A DNA stretch of 22,484 nucleotides, from contig CAZUGZ010000036.1 in assembly GCA_964620555.1 (NCBI GenBank), positions 1 to 22,484 of the forward strand, in the 5' to 3' direction. The stretch comes from JAPOQD01 sp964620555 (GTDB lineage Bacteria; Pseudomonadota; Gammaproteobacteria; Pseudomonadales; Halieaceae). Positions 1-7,369 of this stretch are shown here, piece by piece; within the stretch, counting starts at the first letter, position 1; each line of letters begins with the position of its first letter. The notes under the pieces were generated by a model, which was not told the DNA's origin, did not search any database, and saw nothing but the letters and a program-made list of their open reading frames with translations. The position numbers and the translations under genes were made by a program.

Positions 1-16
1 GTGAGTGTGTCCGGCA

Positions 17-955
17 CTACTCCACCGGCTCCAGTTGCAGGTGCTGCAACCAATAATGGTGCAAGTGCAGGGCATTGTGGGCAGTGTGGCTATCCACTGG
101 CTCAAATTGCACTTCGGCGCCGGCAGTGAGTTGACCCAGGCGGGCACTATCCAGTGACAGAGCGGCACCCAGCTTGGGGTAGCCGCCGATGGTCTGGCGG
201 TCATTCAACAACACGATCGGTTGGCCATCGGCGGGAACCTGTACCGCACCCTGACAGATGCCTTCCGAAAGAATGCCCCCGACCGCGGCGGTGATGGCCG
301 GTCCCTGCAGGCGGTAGCCCATGCGGTCAGCCCGTTGGCTGACCTGGTAGTGACCATTGAAAAAGCGTCGTCGCTGCAGGCGCGGAAACTGGTCGATCTG
401 GTAGCCGGGAATGACGCGCACCCGGATACTGGTCTCGTAGTGGGGAATGTCCGCGGCTGCCAGTTGCAGCAGTCCCCGTTCCGGTAGCGCGGCACAGGGC
501 AGCATTTCACCCGCCTGCAACGGCAGGCCACTGGTACCGCCGAGGCCCTCCCGCACCACCGTGGCTGTACTGCCAAACTGTTGGGGTATGGTAAAACCAC
601 CGGCCACCGCCAGGTAGCTGCGACAAAAGTGCCGCGCCACACCGACCCGTAGTCGGCTCCCGGCACTGACTCGATGTACCCGCCAGGCACGAGCGGGTTC
701 ATCGGCGATGCTCAGCGGGGCGTCCCCACCGGTGTAGGCGATGCAGGTATCGACCAGGGCTTCCAATTGCAGGCCACCAAAACTGATTTCAATGGCGGTG
801 GCGGTGAGCGCGTTACCCAACAGCCGGTTAGCCAGGTACATGGCCTGGGCATCCACTGGTCCGCCATTGGCCATACCGAGTTGATGCCGGCCCACGCGGC
901 CACCGTCCTGCAACAGGCTCAGCACCCCCGGTTGCAGTACCTGGAAGCCGCTCAC
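17..955 (-). CDS. pxpC: 5-oxoprolinase subunit PxpC (biotin-dependent carboxyltransferase-like/KipA family)
   Basis: PxpC is one of three subunits of bacterial ATP-dependent 5-oxoprolinase, which opens 5-oxo-L-proline (pyroglutamate) to glutamate in the cytoplasm. The 312-aa product has the family's usual length. Its N-terminal block (VLQPGVLSLLQDGGRVG, about residues 6-22) matches the 'pG..t.vQD.GR.G' signature, and the C-terminal half carries the conserved NDRQTIGGYPKLG stretch. The start is a GTG whose bases overlap the TGA stop of pxpB in a GTGA junction, which implies translational coupling and supports this start. It is the last gene of the thiolase-pxpA-pxpB-pxpC run. The family name KipA or allophanate-hydrolase-like is an older alternative, but the neighbours make PxpC the best reading. 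Confidence 0.93.
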   Translation of the reverse strand: MSGFQVLQPGVLSLLQDGGRVGRHQLGMANGGPVDAQAMYLANRLLGNALTATAIEISFGGLQLEALVDTCIAYTGGDAPLSIADEPARAWRVHRVSAGSRLRVGVARHFCRSYLAVAGGFTIPQQFGSTATVVREGLGGTSGLPLQAGEMLPCAALPERGLLQLAAADIPHYETSIRVRVIPGYQIDQFPRLQRRRFFNGHYQVSQRADRMGYRLQGPAITAAVGGILSEGICQGAVQVPADGQPIVLLNDRQTIGGYPKLGAALSLDSARLGQLTAGAEVQFEPVDSHTAHNALHLHHYWLQHLQLEPVE

Positions 956-1629
956 AGTCGACCACCCAGGGCTACAAACTGGCGTCGATCTATCGCCTGA
1001 AAGCGGACCCGGTCCGCCACGGCCAGCGGCATGGGCGGGTCGGCAGTCGGCGTGAACATCGGTGTGGGGCAGCGCCCGATCAGGTTCCAGCCACCGGGAG
1101 AGAGGGCGGGATACACCGCGGTCTGGGCATCGGCGATTGCCACCGAACCGGCGGGAACCTGCTGCCGGGGGGTTGCCAGGCGGGGGGTGGCGATGCGCGG
1201 GTCGACCTCCCCCAGAAAGGCAAAGCCCGGGGCGAAACCAATGGCGTATACGCGGTATTCCGGTTGTTGGTGAATGGCGATGACCTCCGCCACGCTCAAC
1301 CCGGCCCTGGTCGCCAGGGAGGGCAGGTCCGGCCCACTCTCAGAGCTGTAGTACACCGGTAATTCCAGCAACCGGCCCGGCTGCTCCTCGGCCGCGGCGG
1401 GTTGGGCCAGCGCCCTTTGAATGTGGTTGCGGACCTCGCCGTGATCCGTACTCAGCGGGTCGAAGATCACCAGCAGTGAGGCGTAGGAGGGCACCAGGTC
1501 GAGCAGATGGCTTCCCAGTTGGCTGCGAAGCTGGTCCGCAAGCTGGCGCAATCGGGGCAACAGGGCGGGATTCTGGGTTTCCGCCAGGTACACGATCAGG
1601 CCATTTTCCCCGGCAATTTCTATGCGCAT
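952..1629 (-). CDS. pxpB: 5-oxoprolinase subunit PxpB (KipI family)
   Basis: This is the second subunit of ATP-dependent 5-oxoprolinase, 225 aa. The reading frame is open further upstream to 1851, but that extension lies wholly inside pxpA and its residues look unlike any protein. The family-like sequence begins at the ATG at 1629 (MRIEIAGENGLIVYL). Family signatures visible are AIGFAPGFAFLGEVD in the middle, then VPAGSVAIADAQTAVYP and SPGGWNLIGRCP near the C-terminus. It starts 13 bp after the pxpA stop and overlaps pxpC by 4 bp. No good Shine-Dalgarno precedes the ATG, so translation is probably coupled to pxpA. KipI of Bacillus is a homologue with a regulatory role on a histidine kinase; the three-gene context argues for the enzyme. 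Confidence 0.92.
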   Translation of the reverse strand: MRIEIAGENGLIVYLAETQNPALLPRLRQLADQLRSQLGSHLLDLVPSYASLLVIFDPLSTDHGEVRNHIQRALAQPAAAEEQPGRLLELPVYYSSESGPDLPSLATRAGLSVAEVIAIHQQPEYRVYAIGFAPGFAFLGEVDPRIATPRLATPRQQVPAGSVAIADAQTAVYPALSPGGWNLIGRCPTPMFTPTADPPMPLAVADRVRFQAIDRRQFVALGGRL

Positions 1630-1642
1630 GAGAAGGGGCGAA

Positions 1643-2368
1643 TCAGGACAGCAGGGCTCGTATTTCCCGAATGTTGCGCACTGCGGCTTCGTTATCGCCG
1701 TGTACGCACAGCGTATCCGCAAGGACGGGCAGGCGGTGTCCACCGATGGTGGTGACCGTGCCGGTGTCGCTGAGTTGGGAAACCTGCCTGAGTATCTGTT
1801 CGCCATCGTGCAGGGCCTGCGGATTACTGCGTGACAACAGGCTGCCGTCATCGTCGTAGCAGCGGTCGGCGAAGGCTTCGAACCACAACTCCAGACCCGC
1901 GGCCCGAGCCTCTTCCCGGTGCTGCTCCACCTTCGGAGTGGCTTGCAACATCAGTACCAGCGGCCGGTGATATTCGGCCAGCCCCCGCATCAGCGTGGCC
2001 CGCAGTGCATCCTTGGACATCATATCGTGGTAGAGGGCGCCATGGGGTTTGACGTAGGCAAGCTGCAAACCGGCGCTGGCTGCCATGCCGTCCAGCGCCG
2101 CCACCTGGTAGTGCAGGTTGGCGATCAGTTCCTGCTCCGACAACGCCATGCTGCGCCGACCGAAACCGACCAGGTCCGGGTAGCTGGGATGTGCGCCTAC
2201 GCTGACCCCGTGCCGTTTGGCAAGTTCCAGGGTGCGTTGCATGGTCAGCGGGTCGCCGGCGTGGAAGCCGGTGGCTATGTTGGCCTGATCGATGTAGGGC
2301 ATGACCTGTTCATCCCCATCGATGCGCCAACTGCCGTAGCTCTCTCCCAGGTCACAATTGAGCAGCAC
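1643..2368 (-). CDS. pxpA: 5-oxoprolinase subunit PxpA (LamB/YcsF family)
   Basis: This 241-aa protein belongs to the LamB/YcsF family, the TIM-barrel-like subunit of ATP-dependent 5-oxoprolinase. The N-terminus carries the hallmark LLNCDLGESYGSW. It is followed by IATGFHAGDPLTMQRTLELA and GVSVGAHPSYPDLVGFGRR, then YVKPHGALYHD, all conserved in the family (about 250 aa). Translation starts at a GTG at 2368 with a purine-rich GGGAGAG about 6 bases upstream. A 51-bp gap separates it from the upstream thiolase, and pxpB begins 13 bp downstream, so one transcript is likely. The order A-B-C differs from the B-C-A order of E. coli. Confidence 0.94.
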   Translation of the reverse strand: MLLNCDLGESYGSWRIDGDEQVMPYIDQANIATGFHAGDPLTMQRTLELAKRHGVSVGAHPSYPDLVGFGRRSMALSEQELIANLHYQVAALDGMAASAGLQLAYVKPHGALYHDMMSKDALRATLMRGLAEYHRPLVLMLQATPKVEQHREEARAAGLELWFEAFADRCYDDDGSLLSRSNPQALHDGEQILRQVSQLSDTGTVTTIGGHRLPVLADTLCVHGDNEAAVRNIREIRALLS

Positions 2369-2419
2369 GATTCGCTCTCCCGCGTTGCGCTCCGTCTGGC
2401 CTCCCCAGCGCCGGCGAGC

Positions 2420-3649
2420 TCAGACGCGCTCAATGATGATGGCGGGGGCCATGCCGCCGCCGGCGCACATGGTCACCAGGCCGCGTTCCAGGTCGCGCCG
2501 CTCCAGTTCATCGAGGAGGGTACCGATCAACATGGAACCGGTCGCCCCGATTGGGTGACCCAGGGCGATCGCACCCCCATTCACGTTCACCTTGTCGCGG
2601 TCCAGATCCAGGTCGCAGATAAACTTTTCCGCCACCACCGCAAAGGCTTCATTGACCTCGATCAGATCCATATCGTCCAGGGTCAGCCCCGCTATGCGCA
2701 ATACCTTTTTGGCGGCCGGCACCGGCGCGTTGAGCATCAGCGTCGGGCAGTCGCCCATATTGGCCATGGCCACTACCCGTGCCCGCGGCTTCAACCCGTG
2801 AGCCCGGGCGTATTCCCGCTCCGCCATCAGCACCGCACCGGCACCGTCCACCACCCCTGAGGAATTGCCGGCATGGTGAACGTGTTTGATCTCCAGCCCC
2901 GGGTACTTTTTCAGCACCAGGCCGCGGAAGCTGAGCCCCTCGTCATCCAGGGGGTAGTCCGCCAGGGCGGCGAAGGAGGGTTGCAGGTCGGCCAGGCCCT
3001 GCAGGGTGGTCTGGGGTCGGGGAAATTCCTCCCGGTCGAGGACGACGCTGCCGTCGTCGTCGTGCACGGTGACCAGGCTCCCGGAAAAATGGCCATTGCT
3101 GATCGCCGCATGGGCTCTCTGTTGGGAACTCAGGGCCAGTTCATCCAGCCTGGTGCGGGAAATGTTTTCCAGGGTGGCGATGGTATCCGCGCACAGACCC
3201 TGATGGGTTTGCGGATGAAGTTCCCGCAAATGCAGGTTTCCCTGATCCATTACCGGATAGCGGTCGAACTGCCCGCTCAGGGACATCATTTCGGTGCCGC
3301 CGCCGATGGTCATCTGTTCCATCCCCGAGAGGATGTTGGCCGCAGCGATGTTGACGCTGGTGATTCCGGATCCGCAAAAGCGATCGAGAGTCACCGAGCT
3401 GGCCTGAATGTCATAACCTGCATCCAGCGCACACATGCGGCCCAGGTCCCCCGACTGGGGCCCCATTTGAGAACTGGTTCCCCAGACGATGTCATCGATC
3501 TCTCTGGTATCGATCGGGTTGCGCTCAGCCAATGCCTTCAGCACGGTGGATCCGAGCCGCTGTGGATGCATCTTGGCCAGGGCGCCCTTGCCCGGTTTGC
3601 CAATGCCGCGAGGTGTCCTGCACGTGTCTATAATCCAGGCTTCCGTCAT
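2420..3649 (-). CDS. Acetyl-CoA C-acetyltransferase / thiolase family protein
   Basis: This is a thiolase-superfamily enzyme of 409 aa that condenses or cleaves 3-ketoacyl-CoA with acetyl-CoA. The three catalytic positions are visible: nucleophile Cys92 in DRFCGSGITSVN, His365 in ALGHPIGATG, and Cys395 in MCAGGGMAPA near the end, plus NEAF at 333-336. The open frame continues upstream to 4024, but homology starts at the ATG at 3649 (MTEAWIIDTCRTPRG), preceded by GGGAGC about 8 bases away. The sequence favours a degradative or unusual thiolase over a standard AtoB: HHAGNSSGVVDGAG is slightly divergent and the N-terminus GIGKPGKGALAKMHPQ is typical of steroid- or acyl-CoA-type thiolases. It is probably co-transcribed with pxpABC, an unusual pairing. 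The precise substrate is unknown. Confidence 0.92.
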   Translation of the reverse strand: MTEAWIIDTCRTPRGIGKPGKGALAKMHPQRLGSTVLKALAERNPIDTREIDDIVWGTSSQMGPQSGDLGRMCALDAGYDIQASSVTLDRFCGSGITSVNIAAANILSGMEQMTIGGGTEMMSLSGQFDRYPVMDQGNLHLRELHPQTHQGLCADTIATLENISRTRLDELALSSQQRAHAAISNGHFSGSLVTVHDDDGSVVLDREEFPRPQTTLQGLADLQPSFAALADYPLDDEGLSFRGLVLKKYPGLEIKHVHHAGNSSGVVDGAGAVLMAEREYARAHGLKPRARVVAMANMGDCPTLMLNAPVPAAKKVLRIAGLTLDDMDLIEVNEAFAVVAEKFICDLDLDRDKVNVNGGAIALGHPIGATGSMLIGTLLDELERRDLERGLVTMCAGGGMAPAIIIERV

Positions 3650-3802
3650 TTGTTGTCGCTCCCGTAGATCGCAGTTTGTCAAAGGTGGCAATTCTGTAGC
3701 CTGGCAGTGCGCAACGCAAGGGTCTCCATCGGCAGATTGAGAGTTCCCGGCCAACCAGCACATTGCATGGGATCGCTGGTAGTTGATGAGAAAGTTTATG
3801 CC

Positions 3803-3825
3803 TGTTCCCCGAACTTCGGGTAACA
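3803..3825. promoter_or_regulatory. 23-bp palindrome, candidate operator
   Basis: TGTTCCCCGAACTTCGGGTAACA can be read here with 10 of 11 base pairs symmetric about position 3814; the only mismatch is 3807/3821. It lies in the 243-bp spacer between the divergent thiolase and P450 genes. The right half-site ACTTCGGG recurs as a direct repeat at 3835-3842, 22 bp (two helical turns) downstream. Its size and symmetry fit a dimeric repressor such as a TetR-family protein. On the minus strand it falls between weak promoter-like hexamers TTACCC and CATAAA, 17 bp apart. No regulator gene is visible in the window, so the binding protein is unknown. Confidence 0.5.
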
Positions 3826-3892
3826 TTATCCTGTACTTCGGGGCAGGGAGTTGCCTGCGCCCGCCGTTGATCAGCATATTCGGGATTCCCCA

Positions 3893-5131
3893 ATGCGAGC
3901 TCCCCTGTACTCCGCAACCGATGATGAACTGTTGTCGCAAGCGGCGATCGATGATCCGCAGGTGCTCTACCGGCGCCTGCGGCAAACCATGCCGCTGTCG
4001 CGGGTGGCGGATACCGGGATACACCTGGTGGCAGACTGGTCACTGATTGAAGAGGCGCTGCATCGTGAGGAAGATTTTTCCTCCAATCTCAGCGGCGTCC
4101 TGTTTCGCGGCGCAGATGGGGTGCCCGGCTGCTTCGAACTACCCGAATCGGACGCTATCAACGTGATTGCCACCGCCGATGAACCCGACCACGGTGTTCA
4201 TCGGGAACTGCTTCAGCCTCGCTTTCTGGGCGGGCGAATCGACGCCATGGAGCAACGCATCCGGGGATGGGTACGGCAGGAGTTGACACCCCTGTTGGCC
4301 GCGGGCGGCGGCGAAGTGATCGAACTGGCCGAACGGGTGCCATCCCTGGTGGTTGCGGAACTGCTGGGTTTGCCCACTGCTGACTCGGAGCGGTTCCGCC
4401 TCTGGGCCATGATGGGCGGTGAGATGTTGGCCGGTGAGGTCTCAAACGAACAGCTGATTTTTCTCTACGAGGAATCGACCGCCATGGCCGCCTACCTCGG
4501 CGAGCACTTTGACCTCGCTCTCCAGCAGTTGGATGAATCGCCCGACGCCCCGCTGTTACACATCCTGGCAAAGGGCGTGCAGCAGGGCCGGATCGAGCGG
4601 CAGGAGGCCATCGGAATTGCCGTCGTCCTGTTTGGGGCAGGCGGTGAATCGACCGCGGCCCTGATTGGTTCCGCACTCTATGCGCTGGCGCGAAATTCTG
4701 TCCTGGCGGATCAATTGCGCAAGACCCCACGACAGGTTGCACGTTTCGTCGAAGAGATGGTCAGGCTGGAACCATCCTTCAATTTTCATTACCGGGTGGT
4801 GCGCAGGCCCTGTAGTCTCGGTGGTTTTGATTTGCGGCCCGGCGACCGCCTGATGTTGTTGTGGGCCTCGGCCAACCGGGATCCGGAACGATTCGAGCAC
4901 CCCGATGAACTGCGACTGGAGCGCCCCCGTTCTCGGCAACACATGGGTTTTGGTCGCGGCCCGCATTTCTGCATCGGCGCCGCACTGGCACGCCTGGAGG
5001 CGCGGGTAGTCGTCGAAGAATTGCTCGCTTCCACCACTGCCATAGTTCCCATGGAAGGAACGGCGGCGCGATACGCCCGCAGTATTTTTGTACGTCGCCT
5101 GGAGAGCCTGCAAGTGCGCTTGCACAGTTGA
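3893..5131 (+). CDS. Cytochrome P450 (soluble bacterial class)
   Basis: This is a soluble haem-thiolate monooxygenase of 412 aa, typical for bacterial P450s. The haem loop FGRGPHFCIGAALAR carries the axial ligand Cys360. The K-helix ExxR is E288-x-x-R291, and the I-helix motif is FGAGGESTAA (about 247-256). There the acid-alcohol pair is Glu252-Ser253, where most P450s have Asp/Glu-Thr. The start chosen is the ATG at 3893 (MRAPLYSATDDELL). A TTG at 3851 would add 14 residues; its GGGAG sits directly against the codon, too close to be a good ribosome site. It is divergent from the thiolase across a spacer with a palindrome. No ferredoxin or reductase gene is nearby, so electron partners must be encoded elsewhere. 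The substrate is unknown. Confidence 0.93.
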   Translation: MRAPLYSATDDELLSQAAIDDPQVLYRRLRQTMPLSRVADTGIHLVADWSLIEEALHREEDFSSNLSGVLFRGADGVPGCFELPESDAINVIATADEPDHGVHRELLQPRFLGGRIDAMEQRIRGWVRQELTPLLAAGGGEVIELAERVPSLVVAELLGLPTADSERFRLWAMMGGEMLAGEVSNEQLIFLYEESTAMAAYLGEHFDLALQQLDESPDAPLLHILAKGVQQGRIERQEAIGIAVVLFGAGGESTAALIGSALYALARNSVLADQLRKTPRQVARFVEEMVRLEPSFNFHYRVVRRPCSLGGFDLRPGDRLMLLWASANRDPERFEHPDELRLERPRSRQHMGFGRGPHFCIGAALARLEARVVVEELLASTTAIVPMEGTAARYARSIFVRRLESLQVRLHS

Positions 5132-5149
5132 TTTGAATTTATCTATAAT
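5120..5149 (+). promoter_or_regulatory. Candidate sigma-70 promoter upstream of the S1/P1 nuclease gene
   Basis: TTGCAC at 5120-5125 and a perfect TATAAT at 5144-5149 are separated by 18 bp. The -35 element overlaps the last codons of the P450 gene. The spacer from 5132 to 5200 is strikingly AT-rich compared with the GC-rich genes around it, which fits a promoter region. It would drive the nuclease gene and perhaps the acyl-CoA dehydrogenase after it. This is pattern matching only. Confidence 0.4.
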
Positions 5150-5200
5150 AAATAAAAACAATAGGTTATTAGTATTTGTTATAGTAAATAGGCAACTTTA

Positions 5201-5989
5201 GTGAAATATCGTGTGACCCTGCTGGCATGCTGTTTGCTGGTACAGCCGGCCCTGGCCTTCGGACCGTTGGGGCACGAAGTGATCGCTGCGTTGGCTGAAA
5301 GCCGTTTGCAGCCTGCAGCCAGCACCATGCTGGCGGAGTTGCTACCCTCGGAAAGCCTGCCCGAGATCTCAACCTGGGCAGACCGCATGCGCGACCAGCC
5401 CGGCAAATTCTGGCAGGAAACTGCGGGCCCCTATCATTATGTGACCCTGCCGGCGGGCGATTACAGCCTGGATCGGGCACCGGCCCGTGGTGATGCCGTA
5501 ACGGCGCTGAACGAGTTTCGGCGGATTCTGGCAGACCCGCTCAGCTCCAGGGCGCACCGGCAACTGGCCCTGCGTTTCAGCATTCATCTGGTGGGCGACC
5601 TGCACAATCCCCTGCACGTCGGCAATGGCCGTGATCGCGGTGGTAACCAGGTGGAAATCGAGTTTCTGGGACGCACCAGCAATCTCCATCGCTTCTGGGA
5701 CGCAGATATGATCCGTCAGCGTGGTTGGGACCGGCAGCGCTGGCTGCAACATCTCGAGCAGGGTATCAGCGCGTCCCAGCAACGGGCCTGGGACAATGCG
5801 GATCCGATCACCTGGATTCACGAGAGCCGCGACCTCCGGCCGTTGGTCTACAGCCACCAGCGGATCATTTCGGCGGCCTATGTGCAGCGTGCCCTACCGG
5901 CCCTGGACCGGCGGCTGCGCCAGGCCGGAGTGCGCACTGCAAGTTATATCAACCGTTTGGCGCAGGAATATTCGCCGGGCAGCCAGTAG
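5201..5989 (+). CDS. Secreted S1/P1-type nuclease (trinuclear zinc)
   Basis: This 262-aa product is a member of the S1/P1 nuclease family, Zn-dependent enzymes cutting single-stranded nucleic acids and 3'-phosphomonoesters. Residues 1-19 form a signal peptide (MKYRVTLLACCLLVQPALA) with cleavage after ALA, so it should act in the periplasm or outside. The zinc ligand pattern is almost complete: His25, Asp61, His79, His129 (SIHLVGD), Asp133, His139, His163 and Asp167 (NLHRFWD). The mature N-terminal residue, a Trp ligand in P1 nuclease, is Phe20 here. The start is GTG at 5201 with a weak AGG upstream. It is 10 bp upstream of the acyl-CoA dehydrogenase, but a functional link is not obvious. Confidence 0.9.
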   Translation: MKYRVTLLACCLLVQPALAFGPLGHEVIAALAESRLQPAASTMLAELLPSESLPEISTWADRMRDQPGKFWQETAGPYHYVTLPAGDYSLDRAPARGDAVTALNEFRRILADPLSSRAHRQLALRFSIHLVGDLHNPLHVGNGRDRGGNQVEIEFLGRTSNLHRFWDADMIRQRGWDRQRWLQHLEQGISASQQRAWDNADPITWIHESRDLRPLVYSHQRIISAAYVQRALPALDRRLRQAGVRTASYINRLAQEYSPGSQ

Positions 5990-5999
5990 AGTATTTTCC

Positions 6000-7160
6000 G
6001 TGTCTTTGGAAGCAACAGATTATCGGGAACTCCGAGATGGCGTGTCTTCCCTGTTTACGCGCTTTCCCGATGAATATTTTCGCAGGATCGATGTGGAAAG
6101 GTCCTATCCTGAGGACTTTGTGAATGCCTGCATCGAGGCTGGATGGCTTTCCGCGATGATCCCGGAGGATTATGGTGGCTACGGCATGGGCTTGGTTGAG
6201 GCCAGTGTGATCATGGAGCAGATCAATCGATGCGGCGGCAACGCTGGGGCATTACACGGGCAAATGTACAACATGAGTACGATATTGCGCCACGGCAGCC
6301 GAGAGTTGAAAGAGCGTTATTTGCCGGAAATCGCCTGCGGTAGATTGCGAATCCAGTCAATGGGCGTCACTGAGCCCACCGCGGGTACGGATACCACGAA
6401 GATCAGGACCACGGCGCTAAAGAAAGGCGATCGCTATGTTGTCAACGGGCAGAAGGTTTGGATATCGAGAGTACAGCACTCGGACTTGATGATCCTGCTG
6501 GCGCGAACAACGCCGTTCTCGGAGGTCAAGCGAAAGTCAGATGGCATGTCGATTTTCATTGTCGATCTACGCGAAGTGATTGGCAGGGGAATGGAGGTTC
6601 GGCCCATTCAGAATATGGTGAACCATGAAACCAATGAGCTGTTTTTTGACAATATGGAGATACCGGAAGAAAACCTGGTCGGAGAAGAGGGAGAAGGATT
6701 CAAATACATACTCGATGGTCTCAATGCCGAGCGCACACTGATTGCCGCCGAGTGTATCGGTGACGGCTACTGGTTTATTGAACGGTCTGCTGGATACGCC
6801 AGTGAACGAGTGGTTTTTGAGCGTCCCATAGGAATGAACCAGGGCGTTCAGTTTCCGATAGCGGAATCCTATATCGAAGTAGAAGCGGCAAACCTGATGC
6901 GCTATCGGGCGGCCGAGTTGTTTGACGACGAAAAACCCTGTGGCAGCGAAGCCAATATGGCGAAGTATCTCGCGGCCAAGGCGTCGTGGGAGGCGGCCAA
7001 CGTTTGTATACAGACTCACGGTGGCTTTGGATTTGCCACCGAGTACGACGTGGAGCGAAAATTCAGGGAGACGCGCCTCTACCAGGTGGCTCCGATATCA
7101 ACCAATCTGATCCTGAGTTATGTAGCGGAACACGTACTGGGACTTCCAAGGTCTTTCTGA
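6000..7160 (+). CDS. Acyl-CoA dehydrogenase family protein
   Basis: This FAD-dependent acyl-CoA dehydrogenase of 386 aa has the usual family length and oxidises an acyl-CoA to the 2-enoyl-CoA. Visible family blocks are IPEDYGGYGMG (about 54-64), MGVTEPTAGTDTTKIRT (121-137), VNGQKVWISR, and QTHGGFGFATEYDVERKFRE near the end. The usual C-terminal catalytic Glu (YEGT in medium-chain enzymes) is replaced by APIS (Pro365). Glu244 in GLNAERTLIAAE sits where isovaleryl-CoA dehydrogenase has its base. The start is the GTG at 6000. The frame is open upstream to 5721, but that overlaps the nuclease gene and is not protein-like. It follows the nuclease stop by 10 bp. Substrate unknown; an IVD-like branched or cyclic acyl-CoA is possible. 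Confidence 0.92.
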   Translation: MSLEATDYRELRDGVSSLFTRFPDEYFRRIDVERSYPEDFVNACIEAGWLSAMIPEDYGGYGMGLVEASVIMEQINRCGGNAGALHGQMYNMSTILRHGSRELKERYLPEIACGRLRIQSMGVTEPTAGTDTTKIRTTALKKGDRYVVNGQKVWISRVQHSDLMILLARTTPFSEVKRKSDGMSIFIVDLREVIGRGMEVRPIQNMVNHETNELFFDNMEIPEENLVGEEGEGFKYILDGLNAERTLIAAECIGDGYWFIERSAGYASERVVFERPIGMNQGVQFPIAESYIEVEAANLMRYRAAELFDDEKPCGSEANMAKYLAAKASWEAANVCIQTHGGFGFATEYDVERKFRETRLYQVAPISTNLILSYVAEHVLGLPRSF

Positions 7161-7204
7161 TTAGCCCGCATTATCGAAGCGCTCGACCGTACTGCGGAGA
7201 TGAC

Positions 7205-7357
7205 ATGGATACCGAGACCTGCCAATTGCTGCGCCGCACCGTGCGTCGGTTTGTCGATGAAAGACTGATTCCAGCGGAGGACCAGGTTGAGCAGGGAAAG
7301 TTCCTGGCGATCCGTTGCGATGGCAATCCGGCCATGGTGGCAGACGTGCAATTTTAA
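7205..7357 (+). pseudogene. N-terminal fragment of a second acyl-CoA dehydrogenase
   Basis: A 50-codon frame starts at an ATG with a good GGAG five bases upstream. Its first 30 residues (for example LLRRTVRRFVDERLIPAEDQ) read like the N-terminal helix of an acyl-CoA dehydrogenase. After about residue 30 the resemblance ends and a TAA closes the frame. The rest of a roughly 380-aa enzyme is absent. It lies 44 bp after the intact acyl-CoA dehydrogenase and just before a CoA-transferase tail, so a deletion joining two genes is the simplest reading. The stub may still be translated into a short peptide. Confidence 0.65.
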
Positions 7358-7369
7358 CGGGCCTCGCCG

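Noticed and set aside
1630..1851. N-terminal extension of pxpB
   Set aside because: It lies inside pxpA in another frame; homology begins at the ATG at 1629.
1919..2860. Long plus-strand open frame (313 codons) over pxpA and the thiolase
   Set aside because: It is the complement of two well-supported minus-strand genes; its sequence is rich in H, Q and R without any family motif, as expected for an antisense shadow in GC-rich DNA.
2873..3667. Plus-strand open frame of 264 codons over the thiolase
   Set aside because: Antisense shadow of the thiolase, whose catalytic residues are all intact.
3650..4024. N-terminal extension of the thiolase frame
   Set aside because: It covers the spacer with the palindrome and the start of the divergent P450, and carries no thiolase-like sequence.
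4158..5161. Two long minus-strand frames over the first P450
   Set aside because: They overlap a complete P450 with haem, ExxR and I-helix motifs; the translations show no recognisable domain.
5721..5999. N-terminal extension of the acyl-CoA dehydrogenase
   Set aside because: It lies inside the nuclease gene; the enzyme has normal length from the GTG at 6000.
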